Both the position numbers and the translations under genes were made by a program. Positions 36,225-44,536 of a stretch of 64,000 nucleotides of DNA are shown here, one piece after another; positions within the stretch are counted from its first letter, which is position 1; every line of letters starts with the position of its first letter. Origin of the DNA: Nocardia spumae (GTDB lineage: Bacteria; Actinomycetota; Actinomycetes; Mycobacteriales; Mycobacteriaceae); contig NZ_JAJFZL010000001.1 in NCBI RefSeq assembly GCF_020733635.1, forward strand, positions 5,022,001-5,086,000, in the 5' to 3' direction. The notes under the pieces were generated by a model that had not been told where the DNA came from, did no database searches, and was given only the letters and a program-made list of their open reading frames with translations.

Positions 36225-37244
36225 GTGAACTCGACCGTTCTGGCAGCTGAGCAGCTGCACACCATCGGCAGCCCGTGGTTGTGGGCCGCCACCATCGCCG
36301 GAGTGCTGGTGTTGCTCGCGCTGGATTTCGTCGTCACCCGCAAACCGCACGAGGTATCGATGCGGGAGGCCATCGGCTGGACGGTGTTCTACCTGGCCTT
36401 ACCGGTGGGCTTCTTCGGCATCCTGTGGGCCGGTTACGGCTCCACCCCGGCCACCGAATTCATCACCGGCTATCTACTCGAGAAGTCGCTGTCGGTGGAC
36501 AACCTGTTCGTCTTCATGCTGCTGCTGGCCGCCTTCGCGGTGCCCGCGGTACTCGCACAACGGGTGCTGCTGTTCGGCATCGTCGGCGCGCTGGTGCTGC
36601 GCGGTATCTTCATCGCCGTGGGCGCCGCCGCGCTGGCATCGCTGGATTGGGCATTTCTGCTGTTCGGCGCGGTGCTGCTGCTGACAGCGCTCAAACTGAT
36701 CCGCGATGCGGTCACCGGGCACGAGCAGGAGGTCGATATTTCCCGAATGCGGTCAGTGCGGGTGATGCGCAGACTGATGCCGGTCACCGACGACTATCGC
36801 GGCACCCGGATGACGGTCCGCGAAGCCGGGCGCCGGGCGCTGACGCCGCTGGCGCTGGTCGTTACCGCGGTGATGGCCACCGATCTGGTGTTCGCGATCG
36901 ACTCGGTGCCGGCGGTGTACGGCGTCACCGGCGACCCGTATCTGGTGTTCGCCACCAACGCCTTCGCGTTGCTCGGCCTGCGCGCGCTGTATTTCGTACT
37001 GCAGGCGGTGCTGGCCCGGCTGGTGCATCTGGCCTACGGGCTGGCGGTGATCCTGGGATTCATCGGGGTCAAGCTGGTGCTGCACTGGGCGCACGGCTAC
37101 TGGGACCAGCTGCCGGAGATCCCGACCGCCGCCTCCCTGGTGGTGATCGTGGTGGTGCTCGGCGTCGTCACCGTGACCAGCCTGCTGGCCACCCGCGGTG
37201 ACGCGGACACCGACTCCCCCGCAACCGATTCCGCCGCCCGGTAG
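36225..37244 (+). CDS. TerC/Alx-family manganese exporter
   Basis: This 339-residue integral membrane protein has about nine spans. The TerC signature motifs, with acidic residues inside membrane helices, are LLEKSLSVDNLFVF, ATDLVFAIDSVPAVYG and ATNAFALLGLRALYF. Relatives export Mn2+ and protect exported metalloenzymes. The gene is controlled by a yybP-ykoY riboswitch and a ribosome-site hairpin. The GTG start at 36225 is fixed by the GAGGAG site. Confidence 0.92.
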   Translation: MNSTVLAAEQLHTIGSPWLWAATIAGVLVLLALDFVVTRKPHEVSMREAIGWTVFYLALPVGFFGILWAGYGSTPATEFITGYLLEKSLSVDNLFVFMLLLAAFAVPAVLAQRVLLFGIVGALVLRGIFIAVGAAALASLDWAFLLFGAVLLLTALKLIRDAVTGHEQEVDISRMRSVRVMRRLMPVTDDYRGTRMTVREAGRRALTPLALVVTAVMATDLVFAIDSVPAVYGVTGDPYLVFATNAFALLGLRALYFVLQAVLARLVHLAYGLAVILGFIGVKLVLHWAHGYWDQLPEIPTAASLVVIVVVLGVVTVTSLLATRGDADTDSPATDSAAR

Positions 37245-37312
37245 CTGCTCGCGCAGCGGCGGGCACGGCGGCCGCGCCCCCGCCACAACCGCCGGCACCG
37301 CACCCGCTACCG

Positions 37313-37468
37313 CTACAACCGCTTGCGCTGCAACAACTTCCACCGTCGCCCACCGGAATCTTCGGCACTCCACCGATCGCCCCGCCTCGACGAGGGGTTG
37401 TTCCCGCGAACCGATGCACCTATCCAGACGAGGGCGACGACGATAATGGCGACAATGTCCCGTCGCAC
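37313..37468 (-). CDS. Possible 51-residue single-span membrane protein
   Basis: The minus strand from GTG 37468 encodes a peptide with a clear hydrophobic helix (DIVAIIVVALVWIGASV, residues 4-20). A basic, soluble C-terminal tail (NNPSSRRGDRWSAEDSG, then RWKLLQRKRL) follows. Positive-inside topology would be plausible. Another frame of the same stretch encodes a Cys/Gly-rich peptide, so the coding frame is not certain. The surrounding 386 bases between terC and the SPFH gene hold no other gene. Confidence 0.4.
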   Translation of the reverse strand: MRRDIVAIIVVALVWIGASVRGNNPSSRRGDRWSAEDSGGRRWKLLQRKRL

Positions 37469-37630
37469 GTCCGGACCCTAGCCACGCTTCCCACCGTTCA
37501 ACCGAAGATTCGGTGGCGAGACGTGGACTGTCCGGCGGTCACCACATGGCCGATCCGCGGCATCGGTGCCATGATCGATGGCAGGAGCCCGGTCGCGGGC
37601 GTGCCGGGCGTTTCACTTGGTGGTGGCGCT

Positions 37631-38536
37631 ATGGACATGGCGACGGTTGTCTCTCTCGCGGTGGGGGCCGCGGCGGTGGTCACCGCATTCGCTGTCGGCA
37701 CCGGCCTGCGGGTGGTGCAGCAGTACGAACGCGGGCTGGTGTTCCGGTTCGGCCGGGTCCGGGCCGCGCGCGATCCCGGGCTGCGGCTGCTCGTCCCGCT
37801 CGCGGACAAGATGCGCAAGGTACCGCTGCAGATCGTCACGATGCCGGTGCCCGGACAGGAAGGCATCACTCGCGACAACGTGACGGTGCGGGTGGACGCG
37901 GTGGTGTACTTCCGGGTGATCGATCCGGTGCAGGCGGTGGTCGAGGTGCAGGATTATCTGTTCGCCGTCGAACAGGTGGCACAGACCTCGCTGCGATCGA
38001 TCATCGGCAAGAGCGAACTCGACGATCTGCTCTCCAATCGGGAACAGCTCAACCGCGGCCTGGAATTGATGATCGACAGTCCGGCGATCGCCTGGGGTGT
38101 GCACATCGATCGGGTGGAGATCAAGGATGTGGCGTTACCGGAATCACTGAAGCGGTCGATGTCGCGCCAGGCGGAGGCCGAGCGCGAACGCCGCGCCCGG
38201 GTCATCACCGCCGAGGGCGAGCTGCAGGCCTCGCACCGGCTCGCCGAGGCCGGCGATCGGATGGCGGCGGCCCCGGCCGCCCTGCAACTGCGGCTGTTGC
38301 AGACCGTCGTCGAGGTGGCGGCGGAGAAGAATTCGACGCTGGTACTGCCGTTCCCGGTCGAGTTGCTGCGCTTCCTCGAACGATCGACCCCGGCAGACAC
38401 CGCGGCGGCCGGGAACCAGCCGACGGCCGCAGCGCCGGCCGCGAACACCGAGGACAGCGCCGACGACGCGGCCCGCACGACGCTGCCCGTCGATCCGCCC
38501 GGCAACGGCGACGCTGCCGGGCATCCCGCGAGCTGA
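37631..38536 (+). CDS. SPFH/band 7 (slipin-like) membrane protein
   Basis: This 301-residue protein has one N-terminal membrane helix (MATVVSLAVGAAAVVTAFAVG), then the band 7 domain (VQQYERGLVFRFGRVRAARDPGLRLLVP; VTVRVDAVVYFRVIDP; RSIIGKSELDDLLSNRE). It ends in a Glu/Ala/Arg coiled coil and a Pro/Ala tail. Slipins form membrane microdomain scaffolds and often pair with NfeD proteases. No nfeD gene is adjacent. ATG 37631 begins just before the membrane helix. Confidence 0.88.
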   Translation: MDMATVVSLAVGAAAVVTAFAVGTGLRVVQQYERGLVFRFGRVRAARDPGLRLLVPLADKMRKVPLQIVTMPVPGQEGITRDNVTVRVDAVVYFRVIDPVQAVVEVQDYLFAVEQVAQTSLRSIIGKSELDDLLSNREQLNRGLELMIDSPAIAWGVHIDRVEIKDVALPESLKRSMSRQAEAERERRARVITAEGELQASHRLAEAGDRMAAAPAALQLRLLQTVVEVAAEKNSTLVLPFPVELLRFLERSTPADTAAAGNQPTAAAPAANTEDSADDAARTTLPVDPPGNGDAAGHPAS

Positions 38537-38543
38537 GCCCGTT

Positions 38544-40307
38544 CTACGTCAGCTTGACCCGCGCCGCGAAGAAACGGTTCAGCGCCGGGGCGAGGCGGCT
38601 GAAGTGGTATTGCAGGTGGGCTTCCGGGGTGACCGGCACGATATCGCGATGCTGTTCGACCGCACGCACGATCCGGTCGGCCACCTTCTCCGGTCCGTAG
38701 CCGCGCTTGCGGTACAGCGCATCGTATTTCGCCTGCTTCGCGGCTTCCGCATTCCCGGACAACCCCGAGAACTTGGTGGTGGCAACGATGTTCGTGTGCA
38801 CGATGCCAGGGCAGACGGTGTGCACCTCGATCCCCTTGCCGGACAGTTCGGCACGCAGGCAGTCGGAGAACATGAAGACCGCCGACTTGCTCGTCGAGTA
38901 GGCGCTGAAACCCTGCTGCGGGCTGTAGGCGGCCATGCTGGACAGGTTGACGATATGGCCGCCGAGTCCGCGCTGCGCCATCGCGGCGCCGAAGGTCCGG
39001 CAGCCGTTGATCACCCCGCCGAGATTGACCCGCAGGACCCGGTCGAATTCGGCGGCGGAGGTCTCGAAGAAGTCCCCGGCCTGACCGATTCCGGCGTTGT
39101 TGATCAGGATGTCGGGCACACCGTGGGCGGCGATCACGGTTTCCGCGTGCGTGGCCATCGCGGCCTCGTCGGAGACGTCGACGACATACGCGTGCGCGGT
39201 ACCCCCCGCGGCCGCGATCAGTTCGGCGGTCTGCTTGGCCGCCTCCGCGTCGAGGTCCGACAACACGATCTCGGCGCCGCGCCGGGCGAAGGCCAGCGCC
39301 GTCTCGCGGCCGATTCCGCTGCCGCCACCGGTGATCACCACCAGGCGGTCGCCGAACGGCCCGGTCTGCGCCCCGACCTCGGCCCGGCGCAGTGTGCGCG
39401 GGTGGTCGCCGGTTTCGACGGCGTCGACGAGTTCGGTCGCGGAGGTGGCGAGTAGTTCCGGATGGGAGAACGGCAGCCAGTGGCCGCCGGCGATCTCTCG
39501 CCGCCACAGCCGGTCGGTCCAGGTGGCTTCGTCGTCGTAGCCCGCCGGGCGCACGGCGATATCGCGGCGCGCGATGATCAGCTGTACCGGAACCTCGGTA
39601 TGCCGCTCGCGCGGGCCGAGCATACGCGGCAGGATGTTGGCGCGGTAGATCCGCATACCGTCGAAGAAATCCTGCCGGAACGCCGGGCCGAGTTTCACGT
39701 TGTCCGGGGAGGTTTCGTTCATCACGCCGATGAACCGCTTCCAGACCTTCTCCGACGACAGCGGCCGCATCACCACCTTGTTCAGGCCCGGGGTCATGAA
39801 CAGGAAGGTGTAGGCCGACGACAGCAGCTGGGTCGCCGGGCCCCAGAGCGCGCCGCGCCCCATCCGGTTGCGGGTCCATTTCGCCAGGTGATCGAGATTC
39901 GGCCCGGATACCGACGTGAACGAGGCCACCCGCGCGGCGGCCCGCGGTTCGCACACCGCCTCCCAGACCTGCACCGAACCCCAGTCGTGCGCGAGTACGT
40001 GCACCGGCCGGTCCGGGCTCACCGCATCGGCCACGGCGAAGAAGTCGGAGGCGAAGCGATCGAGCACATAGTCCTCGGTGCGCGCGGTACGGGTGGAGCG
40101 GCCGTGACCGCGGGTGTCGTAGGCGACGACGTGAAAACGCCGCGCCAGCAACGGAATCACCCGATCCCACAGGTGATGGTCGTCGGGCCAGCCGTGGACG
40201 AGCAGCACGGTGGGCGCGGCGGAATCGCCGTATTCGTAGACGGCGATATCGAATTCGCCGTTGCGGACGAAGTGTTCGGTTGCCGGTGCAAGACGGGTGT
40301 CGGTCAC
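38544..40307 (-). CDS. ephD: EphD-like alpha/beta hydrolase-SDR fusion
   Basis: This 587-residue fusion has two enzymes. Residues about 1-300 are an epoxide-hydrolase-type alpha/beta hydrolase with HGWPD (39-43) and the nucleophile D108 in AHDWGS. Residues about 318-587 are an SDR with TGGGSGIG (326-333), NNAG, S457 and Y470-x3-K474. The arrangement and length match mycobacterial EphD (about 592 residues), implicated in mycolic acid metabolism. It is the last gene of an operon behind a di-iron protein and a reductase, suggesting oxygenation followed by epoxide or ketone processing of a lipid. Confidence 0.9.
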   Translation of the reverse strand: MTDTRLAPATEHFVRNGEFDIAVYEYGDSAAPTVLLVHGWPDDHHLWDRVIPLLARRFHVVAYDTRGHGRSTRTARTEDYVLDRFASDFFAVADAVSPDRPVHVLAHDWGSVQVWEAVCEPRAAARVASFTSVSGPNLDHLAKWTRNRMGRGALWGPATQLLSSAYTFLFMTPGLNKVVMRPLSSEKVWKRFIGVMNETSPDNVKLGPAFRQDFFDGMRIYRANILPRMLGPRERHTEVPVQLIIARRDIAVRPAGYDDEATWTDRLWRREIAGGHWLPFSHPELLATSATELVDAVETGDHPRTLRRAEVGAQTGPFGDRLVVITGGGSGIGRETALAFARRGAEIVLSDLDAEAAKQTAELIAAAGGTAHAYVVDVSDEAAMATHAETVIAAHGVPDILINNAGIGQAGDFFETSAAEFDRVLRVNLGGVINGCRTFGAAMAQRGLGGHIVNLSSMAAYSPQQGFSAYSTSKSAVFMFSDCLRAELSGKGIEVHTVCPGIVHTNIVATTKFSGLSGNAEAAKQAKYDALYRKRGYGPEKVADRIVRAVEQHRDIVPVTPEAHLQYHFSRLAPALNRFFAARVKLT

Positions 40308-40348
40308 GAGTATCTCCTCGGCGGGCCCGGGCGGACGGGAAATGAAGG

Positions 40349-41458
40349 TCAGAGATCGATTACCAAACGCTCACCGGCGCAACGAGATACACAGATCAGT
40401 AGCTCGCCGTCGGCGCGTTCGTCGGAGGTCAGTACGGTGTCGCGATGATCGGGCTGCCCGTCCAGGATCCGAACCTTGCAGGTACGGCAGAAGCCCTGGC
40501 GGCAGGAGTAGGCGATATCGGGCCGCACGCGCAGTACTTCGTCGAGCACGGAGCGATCGGCGGGGATGTCGAGCACCTCACCGGTGCGCGCGAGTTCGAC
40601 CCGAAACGGGGTGCCGTCCACCACCGGGGCGGCCGAGAACCGCTCGGAATACAGTTCCACACCGCGCATCTCGCGCACCGCGGCGGCGATCGCGGCGGTC
40701 ATCGGCACCGGCCCGCAGCAGTAGACGGCGGTGTCGCGTCCGACCCCGGGAAGCAGATCCGCCGCGGTGGGGAGTCCGGATTCGTCGTCGGTGCGCACCG
40801 TGACCCGGCCGCCGAAGTACTCGAGTTCGGGGAGGAACGGCAGGGCCTCGCGGTTGCGGCCGGTATAGACCAGCGACCACTCCACGCCGAGCCGATGCGC
40901 CATCCGCACCATCGGCAGGATGGGGGTGACACCGATACCGCCGGCGACGAAATGCACACGCGCGGCACCTGATCCGAATCCCGGCGCGACGAACGGAAAG
41001 GCGTTGCGTGGCCCGCGCACGGTGAGTTCGCGGCCCTCCCGCACGGTGTCGTGCACCTCCACCGAACCACCGAGTCCGGTGGGAATCCGGCGCACGGCGA
41101 CGCGGTAGTGATACCGATCGGCCGGATCGCCGCACAGCGAGTACTGGCGCAGCCGGCCCGACGGTAGTTCCAGATCCAGGTGCGCACCGGGCCGCCACGA
41201 CGGCAACACACGCCCGTCCGGAGCGGCCAGCAGCAGGCTGATCACATCGGTGTCGCGCGCCTCCACCCGGCGTTCGACCACGGTCAGCCGCAGCCGCCGG
41301 TCGTCGACGGCCGGCGTCGTGGCCTGGCGGTTGACGGCCGCCGACCACCGCAGGCGCGCACCGGCCAGCAGGCTGATCAGCTGGGTCGGGCGATCGCGCC
41401 CGGTCTTGCGGTAGAGGTCGGGCGGCAGTTCGGCCGGCACCGCACGACGAGTGGTCAC
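40349..41458 (-). CDS. Ferredoxin-type flavin oxidoreductase ([2Fe-2S] PDR-like)
   Basis: This 369-residue electron-transfer protein has three modules. An FNR-like flavin domain comes first (RLRQYSLCGDP near residue 120). An NAD(P)H domain follows (HFVAGGIGVTPILPMVRMA; VYCCGPVPMTAA). A C-terminal plant-type [2Fe-2S] ferredoxin domain closes the protein (YSCRQGFCRTCKV plus a later Cys). This order matches reductases that feed di-iron or Rieske oxygenases. The GTG start at 41458 overlaps the TGA of the di-iron protein gene as GTGA, so the two are coupled and probably partners. Confidence 0.9.
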   Translation of the reverse strand: MTTRRAVPAELPPDLYRKTGRDRPTQLISLLAGARLRWSAAVNRQATTPAVDDRRLRLTVVERRVEARDTDVISLLLAAPDGRVLPSWRPGAHLDLELPSGRLRQYSLCGDPADRYHYRVAVRRIPTGLGGSVEVHDTVREGRELTVRGPRNAFPFVAPGFGSGAARVHFVAGGIGVTPILPMVRMAHRLGVEWSLVYTGRNREALPFLPELEYFGGRVTVRTDDESGLPTAADLLPGVGRDTAVYCCGPVPMTAAIAAAVREMRGVELYSERFSAAPVVDGTPFRVELARTGEVLDIPADRSVLDEVLRVRPDIAYSCRQGFCRTCKVRILDGQPDHRDTVLTSDERADGELLICVSRCAGERLVIDL

Positions 41459-42357
41459 GATGCGAGCGCCTGTGCCGCAGGCGATTTCGCCAGATACGCC
41501 ACGGCCTGCGCGGTCGAGCCGACCGAGGCCGGAGTGTAGCCCGGCTTGGCCACCGACAGCGCCGACCAGAGCAGCGACGGCATGCCGGGCAGCGAGCCTC
41601 GCCACATGGCGCCCAGCGCCTTGCCCACGATGCGCGGGTAGCGCATGTTCGGCAGGTCCGGATCCTGGTGCACCAGATATTTGGTGCCGCGCAACAGCAG
41701 GGCCACGAACACCGGGAATACGATCGCCATCAGCGCACAGCGCCGCACATATCCGACCTCGAAGTATTCGGCGACGTCGTGGGCGACGAACCGGTGCTCG
41801 ACCTCTTCGGCCCCGTGCCAGCGATACAGATCGAGCATATTGGGCGCGGCGCCGAAGCGTTCCAGATCGGCGTTGATGATCCAGTCGCCCAGGAATGCGA
41901 AGAAGTGCTCCAGGGTGGCGATGAAACCCAGCCTTTCGACCAGCGTCTGGAATTCCGCCCGGGCGTCCTGGCCCTCCCGCGGTCCCAGCGCCTTGCGGAA
42001 GACGTATTCCATCTGCCGGGTGTAGTTGTCCACGTCCACGCCGTGGGCCTTGAAGACCTGCTGCAGTGAATCGTTGTGTGTCTCGGCGTGCATGGCCTCC
42101 TGCCCCATGAAGCCGATGACCTGTTCGCGCAGCTTTTCGTCCTTGATCAGGGGCAGTGCCTCGGAGAAGGTCTGGATGAACATGCGCTCGCCCTCGGGCA
42201 GCAGCAGGTTGAGCGAGTTGAACACGTGTGCGGCGATGGGTTCGGCCGCCAGCCACTGCAGCGGTGTGGACCGCCAGTCGAACTGCACATTGCGAGCGTG
42301 CAGAGCTACCTCACCGGGATCGCCTACATCGCCGTTCCGCAGGGGAAGTAACTTCAT
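41455..42357 (-). CDS. Ferritin-like di-iron protein (PF10118 'metal-dependent hydrolase' family)
   Basis: This 300-residue protein belongs to the family named as metal-dependent hydrolases. The carboxylate/histidine motifs look like a ferritin-type di-iron site: PEGERMFIQTF, GQEAMHAETHN, LEHFFAF and EEVEHRFVAHD (two E-x2-H motifs). Hydrophobic helices near residue 210-230 may be membrane-associated. Coupling to a ferredoxin reductase and an EphD-like fusion suggests an oxygenase or desaturase acting on a lipid. This is inference; hydrolase activity remains possible. Confidence 0.8.
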   Translation of the reverse strand: MKLLPLRNGDVGDPGEVALHARNVQFDWRSTPLQWLAAEPIAAHVFNSLNLLLPEGERMFIQTFSEALPLIKDEKLREQVIGFMGQEAMHAETHNDSLQQVFKAHGVDVDNYTRQMEYVFRKALGPREGQDARAEFQTLVERLGFIATLEHFFAFLGDWIINADLERFGAAPNMLDLYRWHGAEEVEHRFVAHDVAEYFEVGYVRRCALMAIVFPVFVALLLRGTKYLVHQDPDLPNMRYPRIVGKALGAMWRGSLPGMPSLLWSALSVAKPGYTPASVGSTAQAVAYLAKSPAAQALAS

Positions 42358-42408
42358 CGGTACTCCTGGTCGTCATCTCGGCCATGGGGACCGGCCGTGC
42401 CGGACCCG

Positions 42409-42428
42409 TTGCTACGTCAGCGTAGCAA
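42409..42428. promoter_or_regulatory. Operator palindrome upstream of the di-iron operon
   Basis: TTGCTACG (42409-42416) and CGTAGCAA (42421-42428) are perfect 8-bp arms around TCAG, 52 bases upstream of the first gene of the operon. The size and symmetry suit a TetR-family repressor. No such regulator gene is adjacent. Confidence 0.65.
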
Positions 42429-42483
42429 TTATTCGGCGGTATGCGACACCCTGAGTACCACATAGATTGTCGACGGCGTCCGC

Positions 42484-42939
42484 TCAGCGCGGCGTCATCG
42501 GCCAGCTCCGACTGTGCCCCTCGGCATCCGCGGTGGTCACCTTGGTGAAGACATTGCCCGGCCGGACCAGGTCGGTGAGGGTCACATGCACTCTCCGGGT
42601 CACATACTTGCCGGCCGCGCAGTTCGGATGGCAGGTGTTGTCCCGCTCGACACCGTCACCTTGCGCCTGATCCGGCCCCCAGCTCTGCCACACGATCTGT
42701 TCGACCTGGGCGCCGAGATCGGCGCACGCGAGGATCAGATGCTGCGGCCGAACCGCCGGTTTGTCGAATGAACAGTCGATAACTTCCGGGTTCTGACCCA
42801 CACTGTTCGCCCGTGCCGCGGGCGTACCGGCCGGGGTGGCGTTTCCGGAATCGGTGGACCCGCAACCTGCGAATACCAGTACCGCGGCGGTCGCGACCGC
42901 CGCGAACGGACCGCCCCGCCGAATGATGTCACCGTTCAT
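42484..42939 (-). CDS. Putative lipoprotein, 151 residues
   Basis: The N-terminus has a basic stretch (RRGG), a hydrophobic core (PFAAVATAAVLVFAG) and a lipobox AGC, so it should be exported and lipid-anchored. The mature part has four further cysteines (CSFDKP, CADLG, CHPNC) likely to form disulfides, and a C-terminal HVTLTDLVRPGNVFTKVTT segment. No family is recognised. ATG 42939 is chosen to place the signal peptide at the start. It lies upstream of the lipid-modifying operon on the same strand. Confidence 0.75.
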   Translation of the reverse strand: MNGDIIRRGGPFAAVATAAVLVFAGCGSTDSGNATPAGTPAARANSVGQNPEVIDCSFDKPAVRPQHLILACADLGAQVEQIVWQSWGPDQAQGDGVERDNTCHPNCAAGKYVTRRVHVTLTDLVRPGNVFTKVTTADAEGHSRSWPMTPR

Positions 42940-43059
42940 CTCAGTCCCCGAATCATCGTCCGACTCCACCCGCCTCCCCGGGCGAGTGCCCCCAACCTAG
43001 TGGATGGTCATCGCGAACGGGACGGGCCCACCATCGACACCGGCCGCACCGGCCGTCGA

Positions 43060-43380
43060 CTACCGATCGGTCGAGCCCGTACCGGAATCGAGGTGTCCCG
43101 CCGCCCAGCCCCACAGCGGCGCCAGGGCGCGGCCGAGCTCGATTCCGGCATCGGTCAATTCGTAGGCCTTATCGGCGCGTTTGACGATGACATCCACGCC
43201 CTGCAGGGCCTGCAGCCGCACCGACAGCATGCTCGACGAGCAGTTGTCCATCCGCCGTCGCAATTCGAGGAAGCCGAGTGGTCCGGGCTCCAGTTCCCAC
43301 ACGATACGCAGCATCCAGCGCTGCCCCAGCAGCTCCATCGCCGCCCGTGGACCGTCCGCACGCCCTGTTGCACTTCTCAT
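43060..43380 (-). CDS. HxlR-family transcriptional regulator
   Basis: This 106-residue winged-helix protein has the HxlR pattern MELLGQRWMLRIVWELEPGPLGFLELRRRMDNCSSSMLSVRLQAL-type core and ends in a short dimerisation helix. One cysteine (in DNCSSS) may be redox-active. It is divergent from an SDR gene, 51 bases away, across an imperfect TTTC...GAAA dyad, and probably controls it. Confidence 0.88.
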   Translation of the reverse strand: MRSATGRADGPRAAMELLGQRWMLRIVWELEPGPLGFLELRRRMDNCSSSMLSVRLQALQGVDVIVKRADKAYELTDAGIELGRALAPLWGWAAGHLDSGTGSTDR

Positions 43381-43431
43381 TTCGAACCACCATAGTGATT
43401 CTGAAATAGAAGCAACGAGTGGGAGTGCAGG

Positions 43432-44184
43432 ATGGATTCACAACGCGTCGTGTTGATCACCGGCGCCTCCCGCGGCATCGGGGCGCGGACGGCCCGAATT
43501 CTCGCGGGACGCGGTGATCATGTGGTGCTGAACTATCGCGAGAAGCGCAGGCGCGCAACCGAACTCGCCGATTCGATCGCTACCGAAGGCGGCGTGGCGA
43601 CACCGATGGGCGCCGACCTGTCCGATCCCGATGCGGTCGCGACCATGATCGAGCGGATCGGCGCCCGGTTCGGCCGGCTGGACGTGCTGATCCTCAACGC
43701 CTCCGGCGGTCTCGAACACGGCGCGGCGCCGGGCTACGCGATGGCGATCAACCGGGACGCCCAGGTACGGCTGGCGCGGCTGGCGCTACCGCTGCTCGCG
43801 CCGGACTCCCGCATCGTCTTCGTCACCAGCCATCAGGCGCATTTCCACGGCCGCAAACCCGCCCCGCCGGACTACGAACCCATCGCGCTGAGCAAGCGGG
43901 CGGGTGAGGACGCGCTACGGGCCATGATCGGCGAATTCGACTCGCGCGGTATCGGTTTCACGGTCGTTTCGGGCGATATGATCGAGGGAACCATCATCGT
44001 GCGCCTCCTCGAACGCCGCGATCCGGACGCGGTCGCGGCGCGGACCGAGTACGGCGCACTACCCACGATCGACGAGTTCGCGACCGCGATCGCCGATGCC
44101 ACCACGGCGGACACCCGGCCCGGGCATACCGTCTACGTCGGCGGCGCCGACTATCTGGCCGCCGCGGCAGATCCGACCGTGTGA
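43432..44184 (+). CDS. SDR-family oxidoreductase
   Basis: This 250-residue enzyme has the cofactor loop TGASRGIG, a degenerate NNAG (NASGG) and the serine in VFVTSHQAHF. Its Tyr/Lys pair is spread (YEPIALSKRAGED), so the usual Y-x3-K is not clear and catalysis may be altered. Substrate unknown. ATG 43432 begins the Rossmann strand after 5 residues. The divergent HxlR regulator is the likely controller. Confidence 0.85.
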   Translation: MDSQRVVLITGASRGIGARTARILAGRGDHVVLNYREKRRRATELADSIATEGGVATPMGADLSDPDAVATMIERIGARFGRLDVLILNASGGLEHGAAPGYAMAINRDAQVRLARLALPLLAPDSRIVFVTSHQAHFHGRKPAPPDYEPIALSKRAGEDALRAMIGEFDSRGIGFTVVSGDMIEGTIIVRLLERRDPDAVAARTEYGALPTIDEFATAIADATTADTRPGHTVYVGGADYLAAAADPTV

Positions 44185-44221
44185 CCGCCGGACACGGCGC
44201 CGGCCGTCAGTCGGTGGCGGG

Positions 44222-44416
44222 TCAGCCGCGCGCGTGGTCGAACCACGCGTACGGGATCGACCAATCCCATTCGGCCTCGGCCGCCTCGGCATCACGATAG
44301 TCGTCGACCTGGCATTCGTTCAGGTAGACCGGGACCATCGCGCCGAATCCCGCTCCCAGCGCGGACAATCCGTTCAGCACACCGCGCCACAGCGCGGACT
44401 TTCCGAGACGGTGCAC
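44222..44416 (-). CDS. Small conserved-looking protein, 64 residues
   Basis: The minus strand from GTG 44416, with AAGGAGG about 9 bases upstream, encodes VHRLGKSALWRGVLNGLSAL, then AGFGAMVPVYLNECQVDDYRD and an acidic, aromatic C-terminus (EWDWSIPYAWFDHARG). A weak hydrophobic helix lies near residues 10-30. No family is recognised. It ends 37 bases before the SDR stop and is convergent with it. Confidence 0.6.
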   Translation of the reverse strand: MHRLGKSALWRGVLNGLSALGAGFGAMVPVYLNECQVDDYRDAEAAEAEWDWSIPYAWFDHARG

Positions 44417-44536
44417 CGGAATCGACCTCCTTGTCGCACGCGGCGGGCGCACCAGAGGCGACGCCTGTGCCGACCAACGCTGTGGGGCAAGACGGTACGC
44501 CGGAAGGCGCACGGTTCGGAGCGGATTCGGCAATCT

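Noticed and set aside
37168..37419. Cys/Gly-rich minus-strand ORF between terC and the SPFH gene
   Set aside because: It overlaps the 3' end of terC, has no ribosome site of note and looks like a GC-rich artefact; a neighbouring frame with a membrane helix is a better candidate.
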